This document shows positions 1 through 7,768 of a stretch of 42,804 nucleotides of DNA, in pieces. Numbering within the stretch: the first letter of the stretch is position 1; each line of letters begins with the position of its first letter. Origin of the DNA: Candidatus Dormiibacterota bacterium (GTDB lineage: Bacteria > Chloroflexota > Dormibacteria > Aeolococcales > Aeolococcaceae); the NCBI GenBank assembly GCA_036495095.1, contig DASXNK010000099.1, forward strand, positions 1 to 42,804. Direction: 5' to 3'. The notes under the pieces were generated by a model. It searched no databases and had not been told where the DNA came from. It worked only from the letters and a program-made list of their open reading frames with translations. The translations under genes were made by a program, and so were the position numbers.

Positions 1-595
1 GCAGAGCCGGGTTCTCCAGCACCAGCACGAGCACGACGGTCGCCCCGACCGCGGCCAGCCCCAGACCCAGAACCGGCCGATCCCGTCCCGCCGCACCCGC
101 CCGCGGCGGCGCGGGCCGGCGCTCGAGCGCGGCGATCACCACCGCCGTCACCACCACGGCCACGAGCCACGGGAGCCACATCCTCGCGAGGAACCGTCCG
201 CCGGTGAGGTGGAGGTGGCCGAGTACGATCAGGTTGGTGAGGTTCGAGCCGGGGAGCAGCAGCGAGCCCGCGTTCGCGAGCAGCAGGGAGCCGTACAGCA
301 GCCGCGCCTCACCGTCCCCCCGGCTGCGCGCCGCGTGGATCAGCACCGGTGTCAGGAAGGCGACCGAGGTGTCGAGGTTCAGCACCGCCGTCACCGTCGC
401 GACGAGGACGACGGAGCCGGCGAAGAGGAGGCCTCGGTGGCGCGCCGCCCGGGCCAGGGCCCGGCCCGCCGACGAGAACAGGCCGTCGTCGTCGGCGACC
501 AGGCCGATCAGCAGCAGGCCGGCGACGAGCACGAAGGCCGGCCACGCCTGGGCTGCGGCCGAGAGCGCCGCCGGCGCGATGGACGGGTCGGTCAC
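1..595 (-). CDS. ArsB/SLC13-type ion permease, partial (C-terminus beyond left edge)
   Basis: Reading the minus strand from a GTG at 595 gives an uninterrupted hydrophobic protein of about 198 residues that leaves the window still open. Several membrane segments alternate with short Arg-rich loops. The stretch AVLNLDTSVAFLTPVL followed by SLLLPGSNLTNLIVL resembles the paired half-helix regions of the ArsB/NhaD/SLC13 ion-transporter superfamily, where Asn-rich re-entrant loops bind the ion. The substrate (arsenite, citrate, sodium/proton exchange) cannot be told. No clear ribosome binding site precedes the GTG and the frame is open further upstream, so the start is uncertain. It is divergent from the response regulator gene at 765. 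Confidence 0.62.
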   Translation of the reverse strand, partial: MTDPSIAPAALSAAAQAWPAFVLVAGLLLIGLVADDDGLFSSAGRALARAARHRGLLFAGSVVLVATVTAVLNLDTSVAFLTPVLIHAARSRGDGEARLLYGSLLLANAGSLLLPGSNLTNLIVLGHLHLTGGRFLARMWLPWLVAVVVTAVVIAALERRPAPPRAGAAGRDRPVLGLGLAAVGATVVLVLVLENPAL

Positions 596-764
596 ACCGT
601 GCAGGATGCCCGACCGGTCACCCGCTTCAGGTTTCCGCAAGCGAGCGCCGGTACCGTCGGGCCATGGGCGCCGGCCCCGCCGACGGCAGGGTTGCGCACA
701 GGCCGGGCTATGATGCGGCGACGGTGACGTGGTGGGTGTGGAGCGTCGATCGACCGGGGACGGG

Positions 765-1433
765 ATGCGCCTGCTGATCGCAGAGGACGACGCACCGATG
801 CTGTCGGTGCTCGTCCGCGGGCTGACGCACCACGGATACGCGGTCGACGCAGCCGAGCGCGGCGACGACGCCCTGGAGCTGCTCGTCGCCAACCCGTACG
901 CGGCCGCGGTGGTGGACTGGCGCATGCCGGGGATGTCCGGACGCGACGTGGTGGCCACGGCCCGCCGCCGGGGGGTCACGACGCCGGTGCTGATGCTCAC
1001 CGCGAGGGACACCACCGCGGACCGGGTGGAGGGCCTCGACGCGGGCGCCGACGACTATCTGGTGAAGCCGTTCCAGTTCGACGAGCTGATGGCGCGCCTG
1101 CGCGCCCTCCTGCGCCGGCCGCCCAACTCCACGGAGCCGGTGCTGCGGCGTGGCGCGGTCACCTTCGATCCCTCGACCCGCGAGGTCACGGTCGCGGGGT
1201 CCCCGGTCGCGCTCACCCGGCGCGAGCTCAGCATCCTCGAGGTGCTGCTCCGACGGGCGCCCTGGGTGGTCACCCGCGCGCAGATCGGCAGCAACGCCTG
1301 GCAGGAGGAGGCCGAGGGCGCCAGTCAGAACGCCATCGAGGTCCACATCGCGAGGCTCCGCGGCAAGCTGAGCGGCGGACGGGTGCGGATCGTGGCGGTG
1401 CGCGGTACCGGGTACCGCGTCCTCGACGAATGA
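765..1433 (+). CDS. OmpR-family response regulator
   Basis: A 222-residue two-component response regulator. The receiver domain (about 1-115) has the acidic pair E7-D8-D9, the phospho-acceptor D51 in AVVDWRMPG, the conserved LMLTARD strand and the LVKPF lysine. The C-terminal winged-helix DNA-binding domain (about 125-222) has the LTRRELSILEVLL and NAIEVHIARLRGKL helices and the RGTGYRV wing of the OmpR/PhoB family. I chose the ATG at 765, with a purine-rich GGGGA just upstream, because the receiver fold begins at MRLLIAEDD. Its stop overlaps the start of the histidine kinase by four bases (ATGA), so the two are translationally coupled. The signal sensed is unknown. Confidence 0.93.
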   Translation: MRLLIAEDDAPMLSVLVRGLTHHGYAVDAAERGDDALELLVANPYAAAVVDWRMPGMSGRDVVATARRRGVTTPVLMLTARDTTADRVEGLDAGADDYLVKPFQFDELMARLRALLRRPPNSTEPVLRRGAVTFDPSTREVTVAGSPVALTRRELSILEVLLRRAPWVVTRAQIGSNAWQEEAEGASQNAIEVHIARLRGKLSGGRVRIVAVRGTGYRVLDE

Positions 1434-2662
1434 GCTCCCGATCGGCCAGGCACGTCCGTCGCCGTGCGCTGCGCGTCGCCGCGCTGGCGACCGCGATGGT
1501 CGCGGCGATCCTCGTCGCCCTCTGCGCCGGCACCGACATCCTCGTCGTCCGCAACCTCACCGATGCGGCGGACCATCGGCTGGCGGAGCGGATCGACCGG
1601 CTCCAGGGTCCGGGGCAGCCCACCCCGGACGCGATCCTCGGGGCCGTGCCGGCCGACCACGATCACGACTACGACCAGCCGGTGCTGACCTGGCTCATCA
1701 GCGGCAGCCGGGTGGTCGCCGGCCCCGGGGCGCCCCCACTCGCCTCCGGCCTCCGGGCGGTGACCGCTCCGGTGACCGTTTCGATCGCGGGGACCAGCTT
1801 CCGGATCGCGGGGGTCGAGGCGCCGACCGGGCACCTGGTCGTGGCCACCACCCTGGCGCCGGTCGCCCAGGCCCTCGGCGGCGCCATCACCGGAGAGGTC
1901 CTCTTCGGCGCCCTGCTGCTGCTGCTCGCCTTCGGCGGGGCGCTGGTCATCGGGCGCCGTGTCGCCGCACCGGTCGAGGAGATGCGGCAGCGCCAGCTCG
2001 CGTTCACCGCGGACGCGTCCCACGAGCTGCGGACGCCGCTCGGCGTCATCGAAGCGGAGGTCTCGCTGGCACTGAGCGAGGCGCCCCGGATCGACGTCTA
2101 CCGGGAGGCGCTGGAGCACGTCGCCGGCGAGTCCGAGCGGATGCGGCGGCTCGTGGACGACCTCCTGTGGCTGGCGCGCTTCGACGACCGTCCGCCGCCC
2201 CCCGGTGCCGAACCCGTCGACGTCAGCGCCGTGGTCGCCGGCGCCGCCGAGCGCTTCGGCGCCGTGGCCGCGTCGCGCGAGCTGCAGCTGCTGGTGCAGG
2301 TTCCCGACGAGGTCGCGACCATCGACGCTCCGCCGGAGTGGATCGACCGTCTCGCCGCGGTGCTCATCGACAACTCCTGCAAGTACTCACCCCCGGGCGG
2401 CGCGGTCGGCGTCACCGTCGAGGGGCGCGGTGCGCGGGTTCTGCTGTCGGTCACGGACGAGGGGGAGGGGATCGCCCCGGCCGAGCGTGAGCGCATCTTC
2501 GACCGCTTCCACCGGGCGACCTCCACCGGCGACGGGGCCGGGCTCGGCCTCGCCATCGCCGACTCGATCGTGCAGGCGACCAGGGGTCGCTGGGAGGTGG
2601 TCCCCGGACCCGGCGCCACCGGCACCCGGTTCACCGTGACCTGGCCGCGCGCGGCCTGCTGA
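1430..2662 (+). CDS. Sensor histidine kinase (membrane-bound, HAMP-less)
   Basis: A 410-residue kinase partner of the upstream OmpR-type regulator. It has membrane helices at about 15-38 and 155-175 around an extracytoplasmic loop of some 115 residues containing HDHDYD. The dimerisation box carries the phospho-accepting H198 in FTADASHELRTPL. The ATPase domain has the N box (IDNSCKYSPPGG), G1 box (VTDEGEGIAP), F box (IFDRFHRA) and G2 box (GAGLGLAI). Only about 15 residues separate the second membrane helix from the H box, so a full HAMP linker is absent, which is unusual for this architecture. It converges on the next gene with a 12-base gap. Confidence 0.92.
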   Translation: MSSRSARHVRRRALRVAALATAMVAAILVALCAGTDILVVRNLTDAADHRLAERIDRLQGPGQPTPDAILGAVPADHDHDYDQPVLTWLISGSRVVAGPGAPPLASGLRAVTAPVTVSIAGTSFRIAGVEAPTGHLVVATTLAPVAQALGGAITGEVLFGALLLLLAFGGALVIGRRVAAPVEEMRQRQLAFTADASHELRTPLGVIEAEVSLALSEAPRIDVYREALEHVAGESERMRRLVDDLLWLARFDDRPPPPGAEPVDVSAVVAGAAERFGAVAASRELQLLVQVPDEVATIDAPPEWIDRLAAVLIDNSCKYSPPGGAVGVTVEGRGARVLLSVTDEGEGIAPAERERIFDRFHRATSTGDGAGLGLAIADSIVQATRGRWEVVPGPGATGTRFTVTWPRAAC

Positions 2663-2674
2663 GGGCGCCGCGGG

Positions 2675-3427
2675 TCACCCCGCCCTGAGGACGATCCCGG
2701 GCGGCGGCGGTGTGCCAACGACGGTGTCGCCGCGAGGGTGGTCCCGCCCGCGCTGCGGAGCCTGGGACCCGGGCACGGTCGCGATCGCGAGCACCAGGCC
2801 GAAGACGACCGCACCGGCGACCGCGCCCCGGCGGCGGCCCGCCGCTCTCGCCGGACGTCCCGGGTCGGACCCCTCGGGTGCCGGCCTGGCCGCCCGCGCC
2901 GTGCGCCACGCCCGGGGCAGGTACGCGAGCAGGTGGATGGCGACGGCGGCGCAGAACACCACGGCGGCGTCGGTGTGCAGCGTGCTCCACGGCTGAAGCC
3001 GGCTGTGATCGATCCACATCACCACCCCGCTCACGAACAGCAGCGCGGTGGAGCCGACCAGGACCGGTGCCAGCAGCCGCAGCGCCGGTGCCGGCGGGCC
3101 CGCCGTCCGATAGCGGGCGCTCCCCAGGTAGTACCGCGCTGCCCGGTAGCCGGTGCTGGCGAGCTTGAGCAGCACCAGGGGGAGCAGCAGGAAGCCGGCG
3201 AAGTAGTGGACCCGCCAGAGCTGGCCGAAGACCAGGCCGCTGCCGGTCACCACCAGCAACGGCAGGAGGAGGACGAGACCCGTGACCGCCGTCAGCCGCG
3301 TGTTCTCGCGCACCCCGGGGTCGGCCGGTTCGTGATCGTGGGAGGCGATCGCCCCGCTCCGGCCGGGCAGCTGTCGCAGCGCGCGGCGGACCGCGGCCTC
3401 GCGCCGGTCGGCGGCGGGCGTGTCCAT
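2675..3427 (-). CDS. Membrane protein resembling a four-helix b-type cytochrome
   Basis: A 250-residue integral membrane protein with predicted helices near 45-68, 74-96, 115-138, 149-172 and 197-218. Histidines lie at the membrane faces (H74 in WRVHYFAG, H141, H151, H165 in AIHLLAYL). This spacing is what a b-type cytochrome of the cytochrome b561 or formate dehydrogenase gamma type would use to hold heme between helices two and four. The fifth helix near the C-terminus is followed by a Pro/Gly-rich tail. No electron-transfer partner lies next to it, so heme binding is inference. The ATG at 3427 has no strong ribosome binding site. It runs towards the histidine kinase gene. Confidence 0.6.
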   Translation of the reverse strand: MDTPAADRREAAVRRALRQLPGRSGAIASHDHEPADPGVRENTRLTAVTGLVLLLPLLVVTGSGLVFGQLWRVHYFAGFLLLPLVLLKLASTGYRAARYYLGSARYRTAGPPAPALRLLAPVLVGSTALLFVSGVVMWIDHSRLQPWSTLHTDAAVVFCAAVAIHLLAYLPRAWRTARAARPAPEGSDPGRPARAAGRRRGAVAGAVVFGLVLAIATVPGSQAPQRGRDHPRGDTVVGTPPPPGIVLRAG

Positions 3428-3480
3428 TGACGGCCACCGTACCCGCCCAAGCTTTCGGATCCCTGACGAACGCGAGCCGT

Positions 3481-4638
3481 TCAGGACACGGAGACGCCGA
3501 TCAGCCGGCCGATCCCGAAGGTGACGGCGGCGGCGAGCAGGCCCAGGATCAGCTGGCGGGTCCCCGAGAAGAGCGCGGAGCGGCCGGTGAGCAGGGTGAT
3601 CGCGGCGCCGATGGCGAAGAGGCCCACGGCGGCGCTGGCGATGCTGATCACCGCAGCGAGCGTCCCGGTGGTGACGAGGAAGGCGATCAGCGGGACGATC
3701 GCCCCCATCGCGAAGAGGAGGAACGAGGCGCCGGCAGCGACGTAGGGCGAGCCGGTGAGCACGTCGGGATCGAGACCCAGCTCCTCACGGCTCAGGGTCT
3801 CGAGGGCGGTCGAGCGGTCCGCCATCATCCGCCCGGCGACGGTGCGCGCCTCGTCGGGCGACAGCCCCTTGGCCTCGTAGATGAGCGCGAGCTCCTCCCG
3901 CTCCTCCTCGGGCGCCTCGTCGATCTCGTCCGCCTCGATGCCGATCTGGCGCTGCGCCAGCTCGCGCGCGCTCTGCACGGAGACGTACTCGCCCATCGCC
4001 ATCGAGCAGGCGCCGGCGAGGAGACCGGCGAGGCCGGTGATCACGATCGCACGGTTCTGCAGCTGGGCACCGGCCACGCCCATGACCAGGCTGAGATTGG
4101 AGGTGAGCCCGTCGTTGGCTCCGAGCACGGCGGCGCGCAGCGCGTTCCCGCCGATGGCGCGATGACGGCCCTCGAGGCGCGCGATCGTCGGTCCCGCGAT
4201 GCCGCGGCCCCCCGGACCCGCCAGCAGTGACAGCACCCGTGCATGGGACCGCTCCTCTGCGCGCATCGGCGTGGTCGCGGTCTCGGGCTGGTCGTCGTAG
4301 ACATGCTGGTCGAGCTCCTCGAGCGTGGCCACGGAGGGGAGCACGAACCGCGGCCCCAGCCGCCGTGCCAGGAAGCGGAGCACGCGCGCGCGGCTGGTCG
4401 GTGCCGGAGGCGGCGGCGACACCCCGCTGTCGCGGAGCTTCGCCTCCCAGAACCGCGCGTGCCGGGTCTCGACCTCGGCGAGCCGGCGATACAGCTCGGC
4501 CAGCTCGGGAGAGGGCTCGCGCTCGGCCATCGCCTCGTAGATGGCCGCGCTGTCGATCTCGTCCTGGAGGTTGCGCAGGTATCGCGCGACCGCGGTGTCG
4601 GTGCTCTCGCGCGAGCCGACGGGTTCCCGCTCGTCCAT
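3481..4638 (-). CDS. Rubrerythrin-VIT1 fusion iron transporter (MbfA-like)
   Basis: A 385-residue fusion. Residues 15-140 form a ferritin-like/rubrerythrin domain with E27, ExxH at E57-H60 and a second acidic helix ending in ExxH at E129-H132, the usual di-iron ligand pattern. Residues 165-385 are a VIT1/CCC1 domain (AAVLGANDGLTSNLSLVMGVAGA, then hydrophobic segments and an acidic cytoplasmic loop ADEIDEAPEEEREE). This is the erythrin-VIT arrangement of MbfA, which exports iron and protects against peroxide in rhizobia; the same role here is inferred. The ATG at 4638 was chosen because AGAGGAG sits eight bases upstream and the domain follows directly. Palindromes just upstream suggest metal-dependent control. 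Confidence 0.88.
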   Translation of the reverse strand: MDEREPVGSRESTDTAVARYLRNLQDEIDSAAIYEAMAEREPSPELAELYRRLAEVETRHARFWEAKLRDSGVSPPPPAPTSRARVLRFLARRLGPRFVLPSVATLEELDQHVYDDQPETATTPMRAEERSHARVLSLLAGPGGRGIAGPTIARLEGRHRAIGGNALRAAVLGANDGLTSNLSLVMGVAGAQLQNRAIVITGLAGLLAGACSMAMGEYVSVQSARELAQRQIGIEADEIDEAPEEEREELALIYEAKGLSPDEARTVAGRMMADRSTALETLSREELGLDPDVLTGSPYVAAGASFLLFAMGAIVPLIAFLVTTGTLAAVISIASAAVGLFAIGAAITLLTGRSALFSGTRQLILGLLAAAVTFGIGRLIGVSVS

Positions 4639-4653
4639 GCCGCACACTCCTCT

Positions 4654-4681
4654 TGATATCAGCGATATCATGTCATATGAT
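4654..4681. promoter_or_regulatory. Nested inverted repeats between divergent genes
   Basis: TGATATC-AGC-GATATCA (4654-4670) is a perfect 7+3+7 inverted repeat. It overlaps ATCAT-N5-ATGAT (4667-4681). The site lies directly upstream of the ribosome binding site of the iron-transporter gene and is AT-rich in a GC-rich region, so it is a probable operator. Which repressor binds is unknown; it does not match the IdeR/DtxR consensus. Confidence 0.5.
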
Positions 4682-4744
4682 GGCTGTGGCACCGGGCAGC
4701 CCGTGCGCGCCACGGCGCGCCACCATGAGACGGGGGTGGACATC

Positions 4745-5173
4745 ATGTGGAGCGCAGACCAGGACAAGAATGCCGCGGCGGCGTGCGCTGCCGGAGCTGC
4801 GGCGCAGAAGGCGACCGCCGCCAGCCGGACCGCTCACGAGGTGGCCGAGGAGGTCGCCGGCGCCGCCACCCTCGCCGCCGCGCTGGCCGCCCAGGAGACG
4901 GCGGCGCTCGCCCTGGCCGCGGCGGTGACCGGTCACGAGAGGACCATCGCCGCGGCCGCGCTGCACCGGGCTCAGCTGGCCGCGGCCGCGGCCGCGACCG
5001 CCGCCGCCAGCGGGGTGGTGGAGAGCGTCGCCCAGGGCGCCGCCTCGCGGGCCGGCGCCGCCGCCGACGACGCCACCCACGCGGTCGACGCCGCCGCCCG
5101 GGCGACCGAGCAGCTGCCGCCGTCGGCGGATCGCATCCGTGCCGCGGCCAGGATGCTGCGGGAGGGCGCGTAG
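4745..5173 (+). CDS. Alanine-rich helical protein of unknown function
   Basis: A 142-residue protein, about half alanine, that I do not recognise. It has no signal peptide or hydrophobic membrane segment. Runs such as AQETAALALAAAVTG and HRAQLAAAAAATAAASGV, spaced by charged residues, suggest long amphipathic helices or a coiled coil, as in histone-H1-like or phasin-like proteins. G/C in third positions supports real coding. The start is uncertain: ATG 4745 fits best, but GTG 4736 and ATG 4670 are in frame. It is divergent from the iron-transporter gene and shares its palindromic promoter region, so co-regulation with iron is possible. Confidence 0.5.
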   Translation: MWSADQDKNAAAACAAGAAAQKATAASRTAHEVAEEVAGAATLAAALAAQETAALALAAAVTGHERTIAAAALHRAQLAAAAAATAAASGVVESVAQGAASRAGAAADDATHAVDAAARATEQLPPSADRIRAAARMLREGA

Positions 5174-5181
5174 GCCGGGGC

Positions 5182-5508
5182 TCAGACCTGGCTCGCGAGC
5201 TCCGACATCTCCGACCACCCCTCACCGGGCAGCTCGACGTTGACGATCCTGGGCGCCCCGGCGAGGACCCCGGGGACCCAGGTGATGAACTCGGTGAAGT
5301 GCTCGGTCCGGGTGTGCCCGTCGCTCGCCTCACGGGACTCGAAGCTCTCGACCATGGTGAAGCGGTTCGGGGTCTCGACGCTCTCGAAGCACTCGAACTC
5401 GGGGCCGCCCGGCTCCTGCCGGACCGCCTCCGTGTAGCGCCCGATCCCGGCCAGCCAGTCCTCCCGCCGGTCGGGACGGATCTGCATCTGGACGACGATG
5501 AAGATCAT
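5182..5508 (-). CDS. ABM-domain (antibiotic biosynthesis monooxygenase-like) protein
   Basis: A 108-residue ferredoxin-like fold protein of the ABM family: MIFIVVQMQIRPD opens the first strand, GRYTEAVRQEPGGPEFECFESVE the conserved helix and strand, and RFTMVESFESREASDGHTRTEHF the segment with the conserved His. Such cofactor-free dimeric proteins oxidise quinols or degrade heme; no substrate can be assigned here. GGAGG sits well placed before the ATG at 5508. The gene is divergent from a MarR regulator, and a palindrome lies between the two, so it is a likely member of that regulon together with the efflux pump. Confidence 0.82.
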   Translation of the reverse strand: MIFIVVQMQIRPDRREDWLAGIGRYTEAVRQEPGGPEFECFESVETPNRFTMVESFESREASDGHTRTEHFTEFITWVPGVLAGAPRIVNVELPGEGWSEMSELASQV

Positions 5509-5530
5509 GGCAGGTCCTCCGTTGAGCAGA

Positions 5531-5567
5531 TAGTTACATCAGCCTGATTAATGTATCCTTAGCACAG
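5531..5567 (+). promoter_or_regulatory. Promoter and palindromic operator of the MarR-MFS unit
   Basis: A -10-like TATCCT (5554-5559) ends eight bases before the GTG at 5567, implying a leaderless message. TAGTTA (5531-5536) is a weak -35 with a 17-base spacer. The spacer holds TACAT-N11-ATGTA (5535-5555) and within it ATCAG-C-CTGAT (5538-5548), a typical MarR-size operator. Confidence 0.5.
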
Positions 5568-6016
5568 TGCAGGATATCAGGCCACCCGCGGATGGCAATG
5601 CCGACCTCGGAGCGGCGCTGGGGCTCGCCGTCGGCCGCATCGCCCGGAGGGTGCGGCAGGCGCACTCGGTGGGGGACGTGACCCTCTCCGAGGTGTCCGT
5701 GCTGTCCCGGCTGAACCGTGACGGCGCGGCGTCACCGGGGTCGCTCGCCGAGCTGGAGCGGGTGCGTCCGCAGGCGATGGCGTCCACCCTGGCCACGCTC
5801 GAGGAGCGCGGTCTGGTGAGCCGGCGGCCGGACGCCGCCGACGGCCGCCGCGTGGTGATGACGGTGACGGCCGCGGGCCGCAGGCTCCTCGCCGACCGGC
5901 GCTCCGAATCGGTGCGCCGCCTGACCACCGTCCTCGAGGACGAGTTCACTCCCGCGGAGCGACGGAGGCTGCTCGCGGTGCTGCCGCTGCTCGACCGGCT
6001 CGCGGAGCGGCTGTGA
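5567..6016 (+). CDS. MarR-family transcriptional regulator
   Basis: A 149-residue winged-helix repressor. The DNA-binding part covers about 45-105: SLAELERVRPQAMASTLATLEERGLVSRRPDAADGRRVVMTVT holds the recognition helix and the D-x-R wing typical of MarR. Flanking helices form the dimer. MarR proteins usually block a neighbouring efflux or oxidoreductase gene until a phenolic or other small ligand binds. Here the efflux gene follows with a four-base overlap (GTGA), and an ABM gene is divergent. The GTG start at 5567 has no ribosome binding site but follows a -10 hexamer directly, consistent with leaderless translation. Confidence 0.9.
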   Translation: MQDIRPPADGNADLGAALGLAVGRIARRVRQAHSVGDVTLSEVSVLSRLNRDGAASPGSLAELERVRPQAMASTLATLEERGLVSRRPDAADGRRVVMTVTAAGRRLLADRRSESVRRLTTVLEDEFTPAERRRLLAVLPLLDRLAERL

Positions 6017-7728
6017 GGGCCGACGGGGCCGGACGCTACCGGTGGGTGGCGCTGTCCAACACGACGCTCGGTGTGCTGATCGCCACCATCGACAGCTCGA
6101 TCGTGATCATCTCCCTGCCCGCCATCTTCCGCGGCATCGGCCTCGACCCGCTGGCCCCCGGCAACATCGGCTACCTGCTCTGGATGATCCTCGGCTACAT
6201 GCTGGTGTCGGCGGTGCTGGTGGTGGCGCTCGGCCGTCTCGGCGACATGTTCGGCCGGGTGCGCATGTACAACGTGGGCTTCGCGATCTTCGCCTGCGCC
6301 TCGCTCGCCCTCTCGCTCGATCCGCTGAGGGGTGGCGGCGGCGCGCTGTGGCTGATCGGCTTCCGGATGGTGCAGGCCATCGGAGGGGCGATGCTGACGG
6401 CGAACTCGGCGGCGATCCTCACCGACGCGTTCCCCGCCCGGCAGCGCGGGATGGCCCTCGGCATCAACCAGATCACCGCCCTCGCCGGCATGTTCCTCGG
6501 CCTGCTCGCCGGTGGTCTGCTGGCCGCCATCGACTGGCGTGCGGTGTTCTGGGTCAGCGTTCCGGTCGGGGTGGTCGGCACCATCTGGTCCTACCGCAGC
6601 CTGCGCGAGACCGGTTCCCCCACGCCGGGGCGCATCGACTGGGCCGGCAATCTCACCTTCTGTGCGGGGGCGGGCGCTCTGCTGGTGGCGATCACCTACG
6701 GCATCCAGCCCTACGGGGGTCACTCGACCGGCTGGACCAGCCCCTGGGTGCTGGGCGGCCTGGGGCTGGGCGTGGTCCTGCTCGCCGTGTTCTGTGTCGC
6801 CGAGACCCGGATCGCCGAGCCGATGTTCGACCTCGGACTGTTCCGCATCCGTGCCTTCGCCGCCGGTAACCTGGCGGCGCTGCTCACCTCGATCGCCCGC
6901 GGCGGGCTGCAGTTCATGCTGATCATCTGGCTGCAGGGCATCTGGCTGCCGCTGCACGGGTACGCCTTCGAGCGCACCCCGCTGTGGGCGGGCATCCTCA
7001 TGCTGCCGCTGACCGCCGGGTTCCTCATCGCCGGTCCGCTCTCCGGGTATCTGTCGGACCGCTTCGGCGCGCGGCTGTTCTCCAGCACCGGGCTGATCCT
7101 GGTGGCCGCCGCGTTCGTCGGCCTGCTGCTGCTGCCGGTGGACTTCCGGTATCCGGACTTCGCGGCGCTGCTGCTGCTCAGCGGGATCGGGCAGGGGATG
7201 TTCTCCTCCCCGAACACGTCGGCGATCATGGGCAGCGTGCCCCCGGGACGGCGGGGGGTGGCGTCGGGCATGCGCTCGACGTTCCAGAACTCGGGGACGG
7301 CGCTGTCGATCGGGCTGTCCTTCTCGCTGATGATCGCCGGCCTGGCCGGGTCGCTGCCGCACTCGCTGAGCAGCGGCCTGCAGGAACAGGGCGTCCCCGC
7401 GGGCACGGCCGGGCAGGTGGCGGCGCTGCCGCCGGTGAGCACGCTGTTCGCCACGTTCCTCGGCGACGACCCGATCCGCAACCTGCTCGGCCCGAGCGGG
7501 CTGCTGCACACCCTGCCGGCGCACGACGTGCAGACCCTCACCGGGACGCGCTTCTTCCCCGAGCTGGTCGCCGGCCCCTTCCACCACGGGCTCGTCGTCG
7601 TCTTCAGCGTGGCCACGGCGATGGCCCTGGTCGCCGCGCTCGCCTCGGTGCTGCGCGGCCGCCACCACCGGATCGACGTCCAGCCGGCCATCGTGGCCGC
7701 CATGGGCGGGGCGACCCCTCCGGCCTGA
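6013..7728 (+). CDS. MFS efflux transporter, DHA2 (EmrB/QacA) type, 14 TM
   Basis: A 571-residue major facilitator with about 14 hydrophobic segments. It carries motif A after the second helix (GRLGDMFGRVRMYN), an acidic residue in helix one (LIATIDSSIVIISLPAI, typical motif D1 of the DHA2 family) and motif C-like glycines in NQITALAGMFLGLLAGG. Drug:proton antiporters of this type export hydrophobic antibiotics, dyes or phenolics. The GTG start overlaps the MarR stop by four bases, so it is translated from the same message and presumably repressed by it. The loop near 455-525, between the last two helices, is longer than usual. Substrate is unknown. Confidence 0.92.
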   Translation: MRADGAGRYRWVALSNTTLGVLIATIDSSIVIISLPAIFRGIGLDPLAPGNIGYLLWMILGYMLVSAVLVVALGRLGDMFGRVRMYNVGFAIFACASLALSLDPLRGGGGALWLIGFRMVQAIGGAMLTANSAAILTDAFPARQRGMALGINQITALAGMFLGLLAGGLLAAIDWRAVFWVSVPVGVVGTIWSYRSLRETGSPTPGRIDWAGNLTFCAGAGALLVAITYGIQPYGGHSTGWTSPWVLGGLGLGVVLLAVFCVAETRIAEPMFDLGLFRIRAFAAGNLAALLTSIARGGLQFMLIIWLQGIWLPLHGYAFERTPLWAGILMLPLTAGFLIAGPLSGYLSDRFGARLFSSTGLILVAAAFVGLLLLPVDFRYPDFAALLLLSGIGQGMFSSPNTSAIMGSVPPGRRGVASGMRSTFQNSGTALSIGLSFSLMIAGLAGSLPHSLSSGLQEQGVPAGTAGQVAALPPVSTLFATFLGDDPIRNLLGPSGLLHTLPAHDVQTLTGTRFFPELVAGPFHHGLVVVFSVATAMALVAALASVLRGRHHRIDVQPAIVAAMGGATPPA

Positions 7729-7754
7729 CCGGCAGGACACCGCCCCGCCGTGTG

Positions 7755-7768
7755 CGAACATCCGTTCG
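7755..7768 (+). promoter_or_regulatory. LexA (SOS) box upstream of DNA polymerase IV
   Basis: CGAAC-ATCC-GTTCG is a perfect match to the CGAAC-N4-GTTCG core of the LexA box known from actinobacteria and Firmicutes. Its last base is the first base of the GTG at 7768, so bound LexA would cover the promoter/start region of the polymerase gene. Confidence 0.75.

Noticed and set aside
4654-4670. TGATATC repeat read as an IdeR/DtxR iron box.
   Set aside because: It lacks the TTAGG-type half-sites; kept only as an unassigned operator.
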